From Nymphaea colorata (lineage: Eukaryota; Streptophyta; Magnoliopsida; Nymphaeales; Nymphaeaceae), in contig NC_045149.1 in assembly GCF_008831285.2 (NCBI RefSeq), forward strand, positions 13,480,629 to 13,544,628: DNA of 64,000 nucleotides, read 5' to 3'. The notes below the pieces were generated by a model. It did no database searches and was not told where the DNA came from. It saw only the letters and a program-made list of their open reading frames with translations. Numbering within the stretch: position 1 is the first letter of the stretch; each line of letters begins with the position of its first letter. The position numbers and the translations under genes were made by a program. Below are positions 33,672 through 43,796 of this stretch, in pieces.

Positions 33672-34433
33672 CTACAAAGGATTCATCACGGAGCCACCAA
33701 ACTCAAAACGAAACTTGGCATGCCCGATACCAGCCCTACCCCGAAGAAGGGAAAGGAGCAGCGGAGCATGATCAGACAGGTGCCTCGGACCAAGAACCAA
33801 GGAGGATGAAGGAAAAGCAGAGAACAACTCAGGCGAGAGGAAGATACGGTCCAACCTACGAAGGATCAGAGGGTTCCTATTATTAGACCAAGTAAACGTA
33901 CCGTTAGTCAAAGGCACGTCAAAATGACCAAACTCATCAACGAATGATCGAAAAGCAGACATAGACGGGCCAGAAGTGACAGGGGAGGATGAGTCAGCAG
34001 GGCTAAGCAAACAGTTGAAGTCTCCTGCCAGAAGCCAAGGGGAAGCTGCAAGCTGGCGAACCTGATGCAGCTCAGCCCACAGCTGCCCACGCAAAGCCCC
34101 AACGCAATGGCCATAAACCGCAGTAACCAAGACCGGACCATTAGGCCAGAATCCGCTGAGAGAAGCAGAGATAGAGTACCTTCCGACATGCACAACAACC
34201 CCCGTAAGGGATGGAGACCAAGCAAGCAGGATGCCGCCAGCTGCTCCACAAGCTGGAAGGAACCCAAAGGACGGTTGGCGCAACAAAGTACGAACACAAG
34301 CGTGAGAGATGACAGACATCTTGGTCTCAACCACGATAAGCACCGAAGGCCCATGCTGACGGATCCAAGAAGAGAGATACCTACGCCGATAACGGGCACT
34401 GAGGCCCCGCACATTCCAACATGCAACCCTCAT
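33672..34433 (-). CDS. LINE ORF2 N-terminal endonuclease domain
   Basis: The frame starts MRVACWNVRGLSARYRRRYL and holds VVETKM, TAVYGHC, LAGDFNCLLSP, FTWSNNRNPLILRRLDRIFL and HLSDHAPLLLSL. These are the conserved blocks of the apurinic-like endonuclease of L1 LINEs, including the catalytic E, D-x-N and S-D-H. The ATG overlaps the ORF1 stop by four bases (ATGA), a usual arrangement for coupled translation. The domain ends at a TAG after SVMNPL, where a tryptophan codon would be expected, so ORF2 is interrupted by a single nonsense change and continues to the reverse transcriptase. Confidence 0.9.
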   Translation of the reverse strand: MRVACWNVRGLSARYRRRYLSSWIRQHGPSVLIVVETKMSVISHACVRTLLRQPSFGFLPACGAAGGILLAWSPSLTGVVVHVGRYSISASLSGFWPNGPVLVTAVYGHCVGALRGQLWAELHQVRQLAASPWLLAGDFNCLLSPADSSSPVTSGPSMSAFRSFVDEFGHFDVPLTNGTFTWSNNRNPLILRRLDRIFLSPELFSAFPSSSLVLGPRHLSDHAPLLLSLLRGRAGIGHAKFRFEFGGSVMNPL

Positions 34434-36076
34434 GGGGAAACCATGTGAAGCAACGAACGTCTGGCCGCCCTGGCGACACCAGGAGGGAGGATGGAGGCTG
34501 CGGAAGCCCCAATCCTAGACAACTCCCACCGCAACCTGGCCAGGCTGGAGCGGAAGACCGGTGCCACAGTGGCAGCAAAAGAGGAACGCAATAAATCAAG
34601 TTGCTCCGGCGGAAGAGAGATCTTAAGAGCGTCAAGCGCATCCGGGAGGGAGATGCCCAACTCAGACCGCAGGGCAGGGGAAAAAGAGCCAACATAAGGG
34701 ACGCGGGAGAGGGCAGGGCTAATCGGTGGGAGAGGCAGGTAGGCGGGGTTTTGAGGTGAGCAGCGACTGAGTCTAGGGAGCAGAATATGCAGGGAAGGCC
34801 AGTAAGAGCTAAAGCTACTGTCAAAAGAAACAGAAAAAACCCAAGGCAGATAGGCAAAGGAGGAGGTCCTGGGTGTAAGGGGGGGCATAGGGGGGCCAGT
34901 AACCAAGGTAAAGAGCAACGTACAGGCAACAGAGAGAGAATGACTGACTGGGGGTGCTGAGACTCCAGAGGCCAAGACAACACAGGCCGCAGTCAGACGA
35001 GAGCGAGCAACAACAGCAGCCTCAAGGGGAAGACCCCGTGACGACGGGCGGGCAGTCGAAAGAGACGGTGCGGATGACCGGACGTCGCCAAGGTCAGACT
35101 GGGCATCAACCAGCATCGGGCCGGGGCATCCCGAGGTGGACTCGCATGGAGCCCCAGCTCGCAAAGCAGGAAAAGGAAAGGGCAAGCAGGGTACCTCAGA
35201 GGAGCGTGGCAGAGAGCAGGCTAGACTCCTTCGCTGAGGAGAGGCTGGCGCCCGCGGTGAGGGAAGCAAGGGCAGAAGCTGAGAAGGCAGTAGCTCTTCC
35301 ATCGAAGAGCACTGGTGCGGCGGATCACGTGGGCTGAAAACCTGCGGAACCTCTACCGAAAAAGGTGGACCCCGCGTACCAGGACAAGTAGGCCCAGGCC
35401 AAGGAAGTCTGATAGAACCAAAGAACATAGAGCTCTCATCCGAAGAAGGTGACCGCTGAACAACTTGCAGAGGAACCTGGACCCAGAAGGAAGCAGTGAC
35501 CGCTGCAAAACCATGCCGCCGAGCAAAAAGGCAACGATCATTCTGACAAGCAGGAAAACGGCATCGATAACACGTGACGGCCCGGTGGCCGTTCAAGGAA
35601 GCACACCTCTGACACCACCACTGGCCCCATCTGACACCGATAGAAGCGACAGACCGAAGAAGGTGACGAAGCCTGGAAGCACGCCAAGAAGAGGGGACAC
35701 ACCACGATGAGGTGGCTGGCATACCAATGGAGACCACCTTGGGGAGCCTCGGCCGCAAGGAACAATCACCCATCTGCAAAAGGAGAAAACAACAACGCGC
35801 GGGCGGGAGGAAGGCCTGGAGGAGTCCGCGAGCACCTGTTAGCTGAAGTGTGCCGGCGAAAACGCAATTGAAGATAGTAGACTGCCAACTGAACGACAAT
35901 GCCCTAGCTTGACGGACCCCCTCAGGCGAGCAAAGAAAACCGATCACCGCATGACAAAGCAAGCGATTAAGAGGGAGGGGGTTACCCGGTCTGATACCAC
36001 AAAGACTAGGACCCCCAACCCAAGCCCCCGAGGGCGGTCGCAAAAGGCGGAGGAGGAGGAAGGGCTGCCATGACAC
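34430..36076 (-). CDS. LINE ORF1, RNA-binding gag-like protein
   Basis: A 548-residue open frame. A CCHC zinc knuckle lies near residues 178-192 (CQRCASLNGHRAVTC), followed at once by a second cysteine-rich run (CYRCRFPACQNDRC). The rest is proline- and serine-rich with low complexity. In plant L1 elements ORF1 binds the element RNA and forms the particle with ORF2. The frame stays open over its whole length and ends inside the ATGA shared with ORF2. I take the first ATG of the open frame; the true start could be further in. Confidence 0.75.
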   Translation of the reverse strand: MSWQPFLLLRLLRPPSGAWVGGPSLCGIRPGNPLPLNRLLCHAVIGFLCSPEGVRQARALSFSWQSTIFNCVFAGTLQLTGARGLLQAFLPPARCCFLLLQMGDCSLRPRLPKVVSIGMPATSSWCVPSSWRASRLRHLLRSVASIGVRWGQWWCQRCASLNGHRAVTCYRCRFPACQNDRCLFARRHGFAAVTASFWVQVPLQVVQRSPSSDESSMFFGSIRLPWPGPTCPGTRGPPFSVEVPQVFSPRDPPHQCSSMEELLPSQLLPLLPSPRAPASPQRRSLACSLPRSSEVPCLPFPFPALRAGAPCESTSGCPGPMLVDAQSDLGDVRSSAPSLSTARPSSRGLPLEAAVVARSRLTAACVVLASGVSAPPVSHSLSVACTLLFTLVTGPPMPPLTPRTSSFAYLPWVFSVSFDSSFSSYWPSLHILLPRLSRCSPQNPAYLPLPPISPALSRVPYVGSFSPALRSELGISLPDALDALKISLPPEQLDLLRSSFAATVAPVFRSSLARLRWELSRIGASAASILPPGVARAARRSLLHMVSP

Positions 36077-36110
36077 CCCCCACAGTGCAAGAGTAAAGGA
36101 AAAAGGAACC

Positions 36111-36440
36111 TGTTTCTCACAGGCTATTCAACAAACAGTTACAGTGCAGCTCGCTCAAGGTGTAGGGAGAGACGTCCCACGGCTCCAGCGTGCCCCAAGC
36201 GATAGAGAGGGTAGGGGGAAGAGCTGCATTGCTCGGGGAAAGGGGGACGCCGTGCGGGAGGGCGCCGGTCTCGCTTGGGGAGAGGAGCTGCTCGCTTGGG
36301 GAAAGGGGGACGCCATGCGGGAGGGCGCCGGTCTCGCTTGGGGAGAGGAGCTGCTCAGGGTGCCAAGGGGGGGTGCGGGAGGAAGACGGTTGGGCGCCCA
36401 GAGAGAGAGAGAGAGAGAAAAGGAGGGAGAGAAAAAGAGA
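36111..36440 (+). promoter_or_regulatory. GC-rich leader before the methyltransferase exon, with a 63-bp repeat
   Basis: The stretch between the LINE and the exon is GC-rich. A 63-base unit containing GGGGGACGCCGTGCGGGAGG and GGGGAGAGGAGCTGCTC is repeated once (about 36242-36367) with one or two differences. A GA-rich run (36400-36440) leads directly to the ATG, as in many plant 5' leaders. No TATA box was identified. The LINE stands some 330 bases upstream of the ATG and would have displaced the original promoter. Confidence 0.45.
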
Positions 36441-36639
36441 ATGGGCGGGGAGTACGCGCACAGAGATGTTACCAATTGCAACACCTACAACTACGGGGAT
36501 GCCCTCTACTGGGACGGGCGCTACCTCCAGGAGGTCAGGCCCTACGACTGCTACCAGCGATACTCTGCCCTTCAGCCCTTCGTAAACAAGCACATCCCCA
36601 AGGCCTCTCGCCTCCTCATGCTCGGCTGCGGCACCGCTG
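36441..36639 (+). CDS. METTL13/EEF1AKMT-like methyltransferase, exon 1 only
   Basis: Starting at the ATG after the GA-rich leader, the frame gives NCNTYNYGDALYWDGRY, PYDCYQRYSALQPFVNK and ASRLLMLGCGTA. The YGDALYWDxRY and RYSALxPFV blocks and the glycine-rich SAM-binding motif I (LMLGCGxA) match the first exon of plant S-adenosyl-methionine-dependent methyltransferases of the METTL13-like group; animal members methylate lysine in elongation factor eEF1A. A GT donor follows directly at 36640, where plant genes of this group commonly have an intron. No later exon was found to the right in the window. Either the intron is very long or this is an orphan exon. Its codons are intact and much richer in G and C than the neighbourhood. 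Confidence 0.7.
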
Positions 36640-36735
36640 GTACTCTCTGCTATTCTTCCCCCTCTTCTTCTTCTTCTTCTTTCAGCCCCTGCCTCTTTTT
36701 CCCTTCTCCCTGATCCCGTCTCTAGGGGTGGTCCA

Positions 36736-36762
36736 GTGAGAGAGAGAGAGAGAGAGAGAGAG
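36736..36762. repeat. (GA)n microsatellite
   Basis: About 13 GA units between the methyltransferase exon donor and the left arm of the inverted repeat. Confidence 0.9.
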
Positions 36763-36790
36763 ATTGTTAAGAAGACGAAGGGACTTAACA

Positions 36791-38116
36791 AGCCAACGAA
36801 GGCCAGCGATAGTCGCGGCCTTAGATGGCAAAAAGAACAGCACACGAAGTAACTGATGAGAGAGAGAGAGAGCCAGGCGGCTTCGTGTTGGCATTTAGGA
36901 TACGGCGATATCTCTGTTTTTCTAGTTTCTGCGAGCAGATGCGTGGAACTGAAACTGAATGACGGCGTGCCGCGAGTGAGACGGAAGAATTTATTCGCCT
37001 CTTGTTCACATGATTCAAGAACTTGAAAGTTCACGCTCTACCTGGGTTCGAGCCCACGGGGCCTAACATGGCTCGGGATGGGCTTTTTTGGAACTGGTCT
37101 GTTCTTGTTGCTCGACTCGGTCTGAATCTTTATTTCTCGTTGTTTAATGTGCTGATATAGAAGGAAAGAAATTCCGATAAATAAATAAGTAAATAAAATA
37201 TCTTTCTCGCATATACATTTTTCATTTTTGTATTTTCGCGATCAAAATTTTTAAAAACGATGGGAGAAAGACAGCTTTGTCCGACCGTGAAGGAAGTGGG
37301 TCCTTTCCGTCCCATAAGTTTTCGTGGCGCAGTGGAACTTGGACTCCCTTTCACTCGAGCCGCTTGTTCGGGTCGTTATTTTCCCCTTTTATTTTCTACC
37401 TTGAAAGAAAAGATCGAGAACTTCCAAATACCTGATTTTGAAGCGGGGAAGATAGTGGAACGGGAGTGCTGTAGTTTCAGGAGAACTGTGTTGGCTGGTA
37501 GTTGGCCAAGCCATGGATATGCAACGTTTTGCTTTTTCATTTCTCTTCTTCTTTTTAGGGGATTTTTCGGAAAATGAAACTGGTAAAGACAATCTGAATG
37601 CTATTTACATTGTGAATGCATATCCATGATACATTGTTTTTAAAAATTTTGGTCGCCAAAATACAAAAATGTATATGCCAGAAAGAAGTTTTATTTACTT
37701 ATTTATGTATCGGATTTTCTTTCCTTCTATATCAGCAAATTAAACAACGTGAAATAAAGATTCGGACCCAGTCGAGCAACAAGAACGGACCACTCCAAAA
37801 AAGCCCATCCCGAACCATGTTAGGCCCCGTGGGCCCGAACACAGGCAGAGCATGAACTTTCAAGGTCTTGAATTTGAAAGTTCTTGAATCATGTGAACAA
37901 GAGGCGAATAAATTCTTCCGTCTCACTCGCGGCACGCCGTCATTCAGTTTCAGTTCCACGCTTCTGCTCGCAGAAACTAGAAAAAGAGAGATATCGCCGT
38001 ATCCTAAATGCCAACATGAAGCCGCCTGACTCTCTCTCTCTCTCTCTCTCATCAGTTACTTCGTGTGCTGTTCTTTTTGCCATCTAAGGCCGCGGCTATC
38101 GCTGGCCTTGGGCGGC
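36791..38116. repeat. Long inverted repeat after the methyltransferase exon
   Basis: Arms 36791-37258 and 37636-38116 (about 470 bases each) are reverse complements at high identity, with a 377-base spacer. Shared marks include AAGGCCAGCGATAG / CTATCGCTGGCCTT, a GA/CT run, GGCACGCCGTCATTCAGTTT, GCCCACGGGGCCTAACATGG and the AT-rich inner ends. The left arm begins 150 bases after the exon 1 donor. Long terminal inverted repeats with a spacer resemble MULE or foldback elements, but no target duplication is visible, so an inverted duplication of a promoter region remains possible. The spacer has a 105-codon open frame of unknown value (37260-37577). Confidence 0.85.
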
Positions 38117-38560
38117 CATAATTAGGGAGAGAGAGGAGGAGGAGGAGCCGAGAGGAACCAACGTCTAGTTTTCTGTCTTCCATGGTGGAAAAAGGTTTCA
38201 GTGCCAGAAACGCCCCTCCTTGTCCTTTTGGGAGCCTGCCCTTTTATCCTCCCCTCTCCCCACCGTCACTCCTTCTTTGTCACAAGCATTGGTGGTACTA
38301 AAAGCCATCACAGACGTAATAAGTGTGAATGTGTATTTGAGTGAGTCTCTAAATCTGGTTCTTGTGGGGCTTTTGGAGGAACAGGGAATGGTTTTTGGGA
38401 AGATGGGTGGCTTCCTAATATAACTTTTTTTATTTGTATTTGAATACGAATATATGAATTATCCAAAAAAATGGATATGACTAATGACATATCTATATCT
38501 CATTCAAATCACCTCTGTTGACATGCCTACTGCTAGAACATCTATGCAAGGCTCTGCACC
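38117..38560. other. Unassigned stretch after the inverted repeat
   Basis: GA-rich at first, then mixed. No gene or repeat is recognised. Confidence 0.45.
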
Positions 38561-39000
38561 AAAGGCTAACTATCCTTCTCTGTTACCCTTAAAACCAAGC
38601 TGGGATCTAATGTGTCCATCATCAACTCTTCTTGGGCATTTTATATAAAAAAATAAAAATATTTAAAAGTAATAAGTGCTAGTATCCATGGGCAAAAGTG
38701 GCATCTATGTATTGGTGTATGAGCCGAATTGGCTTGGCGCACATTCATTTTGAATGGGCCAATTCAAACAACATTAATGTTACAACCATATAAACGATGT
38801 TTATTTTTTATGGGCAAAAATATAGTTGTCACGAAAAAATTCACCCATGAAGAGATATATTGTCAAGGTACCTCACTAAAACGTTAGCTCATGAATTAAG
38901 TACCGTTAAGCCATTCATGCTGACACTAATTACAGCACCAAATCCTCCTGGTACTATTTCTACTCATGATCCTCACACTTTATTAGATTATTCATAGAAG
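38560..39000 (+). repeat. Right-hand tail of a unit Y
   Basis: The stretch matches 16330-16720 and 59170-59620: GGGATCTAATGTGTCCATCA, CATCAACTCTTCTTGGGCAT, TTGAATGGGCC and GTACCTCACTAAAAC occur in order. It is followed by X2, as Y2 is by X3, which fixes the order Y-X in the ancestral array. Confidence 0.8.
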
Positions 39001-40884
39001 TACATAATCAGGGGTGGAGGTGGAGCTAAGAATTTTTCGTTGCAAAAACGCTGAACTATAGTTTCAAAATTTTAACAGGGACTAAAACATACTTTTTAAT
39101 TTTTTTGTATGGACTAAACTAAAATTTAGTGAAATTTTGATTTTCTAAACTTATGAGGTCTTGGCCCTTGCCGGCCCCTACTGCCACTGCCCGTGTATAA
39201 TATTTGTAAATCAGAAGAATTAGCATCACCTCCAGAACCATCAGGACTTCCATGCCATGTAGCTCCGGCCGACAACAAACCCGCATCATCGGCCACTGTA
39301 CTTGATATTTTGAGCTTAGAAGCAAAGGCAGTTGAGACACGAGGGAGATAAGATTGAGAGACGAGGGAGATAAGATTGAGAGGTTGCTGGTAGATCACCA
39401 CTGCAGAGGGAAAGGAAGGGGGATAGGTTAATTTGTACACATATGATAAGAAGGAACGTCACGGTGGTATATATAAGTGAAACTGAGACACTACCCACTG
39501 CAACTCTCCTGAACCCATATCGACATTTCTTCAATGGTTTTAGTGGAGCCCAGGCTTGCTGCAGCTTAAATTTCCTTGAATGGTTATTCAGTAATGGGTG
39601 GCCGGCGAATGGTTTCATTTATGGTGATATTAGATTCCTAATCAATAACTTCCTTTTGGGTATATTTAAAAAGAAAAGCATATGAATTTACTTTCCTACT
39701 CATAATTCAGAGCAATCATTAGTTTCCTAGCTCATTCTTTCACCTAGTTAATGAGAGCTGTTTCAGTGATTCCGGAAAAGAGTTTGATTGGGAAAGGGAG
39801 ACAAAGGGGGCGATTTCAAATATATCGAGATTCTAAATTAATTTGAGACTTTTCTATAAAATTTCACTTTATTTGCTATTTTCTATAACAGTTTTCTATT
39901 TTAATTATTTCGGATAATAAACCCTTTTTCAGAAAACATTTCAACACATCCATCCTTCGGTCCACCGGTATAGGCAACTTAGGAGGGCCCTTGGTAATAG
40001 TGTCAGCATTCTAAAAATTATTGGACACATTCATGAAACAATGCCTTCCAAACAACACATTGTTCTTGTTATCAAATGTTTCTTAAGGGCATCTTAGTTC
40101 TATGCCCTGAGAAGTTTTTTTTTGAACTAAGTGGCATCTCTTGTCAATAAACTTTTGTGGATGGGGATCAGACTGAAAATCCACAAGAAGAAAACCAATT
40201 TTTTGAAATTGAATAACTCTTCAAGATTTTTTTTTAACATTATGTTTGGACATAGGAGAAAGAAAAAAAATACTGAGGAATAGAAAGGAAATGGTGGAAA
40301 GGAGGGATTAAATATGCAGAGGGAAAAGAACAAAAAGAAAGAAAGAAAGGGAAGGAAAAAAGCTATTATAAAAGCTTGTTTGGATAAGGGAGAAAGGAAA
40401 GAAAAGAAACTGTTAAAAGTTTATGTTTGTTTACAATAATGCCCAATAATGTTATTTTCGTACATTTGTTTTTAAAAAATATAGCGAAACAAATGTATCC
40501 CTAAATTCCTCTCTTTTAAAAGAGGATAAGGTTGATCAAACTTGCATTTGTTGCATACATGTCGCATACATATAGTTACTGACTGTTAATAAGTTTACAA
40601 TTTTGTAAAAATTTTTTATGATGAAAACATCAATGTATCTTGTCAATTTTTAATAGTTCTTGAACAGTCTAACGAACCATGGCTCCATAAAAAGGTAATC
40701 TGATCTTGGTTTTATGCGAAAGCTTTATGATAGAAATACTTCTCTTTAAATTCTGCAGCAGTACATCAAGGGACAAAGATGCAACTAAAAATTAAGGCAC
40801 ACCGATAGAATACATAAACAAATCAATTTAACACGAAGTAATTCTTGTCAACCATGTTGTTTAACGACATTGGATTTCTACAAA

Positions 40885-41075
40885 AAGGGGCAGAGCCGGG
40901 AATTTTTCATGAAGGAGCTGAATTATATTGTCAAAATTTTGACCAGAGCAGAAACATCATTTTTTTTAGTCAAAGCTTTTATATAGGATAAATGTATATA
41001 TATTCTAAATTTACATGTAGATAAAAAAATTAAAGGAAGCCCACAGCCCCTCCCCTGCCCTGTCTGCAAAATTAG
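40885..41075. repeat. GGGGCAGAGCC-type short element
   Basis: It begins GGGGCAGAGCCGGGAATTTT and ends with a C-rich tail CAGCCCCTCCCCTGCCC. The layout is like the recurrent element at 39004 but the sequence has diverged. Non-coding. Confidence 0.45.
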
Positions 41076-41190
41076 AATCCACAGTAAATATGACCGATTA
41101 GAAAGGCACTGCTACCATCAACAATCAATGGTTTCCTTCACCTAGTTAAGCATAGCTCCAGTCGATGGCATTGGTGAGGGCAGTGGCGGA

Positions 41191-42357
41191 TAAGGGTGAA
41201 CAATGAGCCGAGCAACTCGAGCTCGGCTCGTTACAGCTTGACTCAAAATCGAGTTCGAGCCGCCTATTTTAATAAACGAGCTAAATTCGAGTTCATTCTT
41301 GGACTCCTTTTCTTAGTCGAGCCGAGTTCGAATTTATTTAACTCGAATGTTTTAAGCTCAATTTGGCTCGAGTAAAAGTAAAAGTTATTTTGCTTTTTCG
41401 ATTTTGCCATCCCGTCTGTTCTCTCTCCTCTCCTCTCCTCCTCCTCCTCCTCCTTCTTCTTCTTCTTTTTCTTCAATGCTTCATCCAAGTCCTCTCCTCC
41501 TCCTCCTTCTTTTTTTCTTCTTCTTCTTCAATGCTTCATCCAAGTGAAAAGGGTCTTCAATGCTTCATACAAATGTCCGACACCACCATTGCCCTTCTCT
41601 GCAAAGCATGTCAAGGTATGCCTCTCTCTTTCTCTCCCTCTCTCTAACTCTAATTTGAGGGTCGTGTTTCTTAAATCCCTTGCTCCAACAAGCGTGGGTT
41701 TCAACTTTCAAAACACAAACCCTCTGTTCGTTGGAGCTTCAGAATCTGAAGCCCTCTCGCTGGAGCAAGGGTTTCTTTTTTCAAAACCCTTGCTCTAACG
41801 AGTGAGGGTTTCAAAACACCCTCGCTCGCAGCAAGGGTGGTGCTGGAGCGAGGGGGTTTCAGATCAATCTGAAACCCTCACTCAACAAGGGGTTTCAGAT
41901 CAATCAGAAACCCTCATTCAGCAAAGGCTGGTGCTGGAGTGAGGGCTTTCCGGTTTATCAAACCCTAATCTGAAACCGTGAACATAAGCTAGGGTTCTTT
42001 GAAAACCCAAAACTTAAAATCCAAATAGGGTTCTTTGAAATCCCAAAACTTAAAATCCAAATATCTCATATGTTGCCTCTTTTTCTGCAGATCCTCTGCT
42101 GTCATGTCTTCCATAGCAGCAGCACCCTCGCTGCCATCGTTTGCCACAGCCATACTGCAACACACCAGTAAACGACAGGCTTTAAACGAGTTAAACGAGC
42201 TCGAGTTCGAGCTCTGACACGCTTGATCGAGCCAAGCTCAAGTTAACATTATGTAACTAGATTCGAGCTCGAGCCAAGTTCGAGTTGTGCATTATTGAAG
42301 GCGAGCCGAGTTCGAGCCAACCAAGCTCGGGTTCGACTCAGCTTGTGTTCACCCCTA
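41191..42357. mobile_element. Non-autonomous hAT element with exact 8-bp target duplication
   Basis: The ends TAAGGGTGAACAATGAGCCG and, from the other strand, TAGGGGTGAACACAAGCTGA are inverted repeats. GTGGCGGA stands on both sides (41183-41190 and 42358-42365). The empty site is preserved in X3, where GTGGCGGA occurs once (61583-61590) in otherwise matching sequence. Subterminal GAGCTCGAG/CGAGCC repeats fill both ends. The centre is unlike a transposase: it has CTCCTC runs, then CTGCAAAGCATGTCAAG followed by GTATGC (41616), and TTTTTCTGCAG (42080-42090) followed by an alanine/serine-coding stretch. This could be a captured exon-intron-exon piece. Confidence 0.92.
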
Positions 42358-42579
42358 GTGGCGGAGCCACCTATAGGCATTGGTGGTTAATTATCTCAAC
42401 ATCCCTACAAATGCTATTTATTTCCACATTGATATTTCAACAAGTTTGCTCATTTATATATGTCAATACCCTTCCAGGCGTGAGGGCTTTTTAATTAGTG
42501 CGCCTCAGCCCAAAATTTGTGGTGAAGGCACTGCCATTGTACCTTTCTCTGTGAACACCATGTTCATGCTGCAATGCCA

Positions 42580-42598
42580 CTCTCTTTCTCTCTCTCTA

Positions 42599-42651
<53 letters not shown>
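42580..42651. repeat. (CT)n(TA)n(GA)n palindromic microsatellite
   Basis: CT units, about 25 bases of TA and then GA units form a self-complementary tract of about 70 bases. Confidence 0.9.
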
Positions 42652-43796
42652 GCCAATAGAGAGAACTCATTGGCTATATTCGTTTTTTTTTTTTTTAAAC
42701 AGCCGATCTGTTTCCTTCAATTCTCACCATTTTTGGATTGATTGGAATTGAACTTCTCTTTCCATTAAACCTTTCCTCTCATTTTCATTCTCCTCTACCC
42801 AAACAAAACGATCTGCAATCATTCCCTTTTCCACCTCTATTTCCTTCTATCCAAACACCGCAGCTTCTTTTACTTTTTCTTCCCTCCAAATCCAATCTCG
42901 AGTTGCACACTCTCCTGTGCACCCACAAGTATGCACCAAAGGAAAAAAGAAAGGGAATTGAGGTATTTTCAAAAGCTTTTATACAGTAATGTACAATATG
43001 CATTTTAGACTTTTTTTACAATCATTTTTTTATCCTTCTAAAAGACATTTTTTTTTTTCACAAATGGGCATGTTTGGTCATTGTACATCTCTGTGCACAA
43101 TTTCTTGTGCATACGGGTGTACACATAACCAGTTGATACCCAAATCCTTCTTTTCGAACCTTTTTCCTTCTAATCATAAAGTTCATCCAAGTTATCTATG
43201 GAGTGGAAGATCTGCTAGTTTTTTGAATTGTTTATTTTGATTCAAAATCATGGCTGCAATTTGCATTTTACATTGTTTTAGTAATCATGAAATAAATAGA
43301 ATAAACCATAAAATTAGATTATGTTCCTATAAATTGCACTTACGCATTTAAAAAAATCACCTTCTTGTATCGTAGTTGTAAAAGGAGAAAAGTCATCCCA
43401 ACACTCCTTTTCCATTTTCCATGTAGTAGTAAAGGGATAGCTTTCATGATCCAAAGGTGCATTTACCGTAGCACTCACCCACCAAACACATCCTAAAATA
43501 AAAAGCAAATAACCTGGGTTGGTTTAGTAGAAAGAAATAACCGTTGCGTTTACCGTGGCACTGGCAAGGGTAATGCACCAAACTCTTTTCTTATGTGCAG
43601 TTTAATCAGAATTAGCCTGAATCAACAAATTCGAATAGAATCAAGGAAAAACCAAACCAATTAGCTGCTGTGCGTGGGAGATTTAGTGGTGCCCTTTGTC
43701 ATGCACATTTCAGTCATTAGGCGTTCGGTTTTTCGCCGCTAAAGACTTATAGCAGTGACACTTTTCACCGATACATGGGTAAAAAAACAAATCAGC

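Larger units (their letters stand above)
31240..36110 (-). mobile_element. Nearly full-length L1-type LINE
   Basis: Order on the minus strand: ORF1 with a zinc knuckle, ORF2 with endonuclease, reverse transcriptase and a zf-RVT domain, then a short 3' untranslated part with a (GA)13 tract at 31263-31288. GC content is clearly higher than in the flanks. Only a handful of stops and frameshifts are seen, so this is among the younger insertions here. Exact ends are uncertain: a run of five T at 31249-31253 may be the remains of the poly(A) tail, and no target-site duplication was found by eye. Confidence 0.85.
39000..43796 (+). repeat. Unit X, copy 2 (X2)
   Basis: The stretch matches X3 (59640-62320) along its length and X1 (7640-10010) except for the part missing in X1. 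A hAT element (41191-42357) is inserted in it, and its right end is cut by the Copia insertion at 43797. An AT/GA microsatellite stands at 42580-42651, at the same place as the long TA tract in X3. No conserved reading frame is seen in the three copies. Confidence 0.8.

Noticed and set aside
32118-35710. Several plus-strand open frames of 60-127 codons
   Set aside because: They are antisense to the LINE ORFs and reflect the GC-rich codon use of those frames.
31240-36110. Target-site duplication of the LINE
   Set aside because: I searched by eye around both presumed ends (ATTGTGAAGGG near 31243, and the bases near 36110) and found no match. The ends may be misplaced or eroded.
36117-37034. 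A 305-codon minus-strand open frame
   Set aside because: It runs through the LINE boundary, antisense to the methyltransferase exon, and into the left arm of the inverted repeat. It is low in complexity (S, L, P) and a product of GC-rich, GA-rich DNA.
37040-37070. A tRNA T-arm-like motif (GGGTTCGAGCCC) in the left arm of the inverted repeat
   Set aside because: No acceptor stem, D-arm or anticodon arm can be drawn around it, and the partner arm does not keep the motif.
37320-37375. A box A-like TGGCGCAGTGG followed by TTGTTCGGGTCG, as in a tRNA-derived SINE
   Set aside because: The second motif is a poor box B, and no SINE body or A-rich tail follows.
36780-38130. MULE identity of the long inverted repeat
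   Set aside because: Bases outside the two arms do not form an 8-11-bp direct duplication. It is kept as an unclassified inverted repeat.
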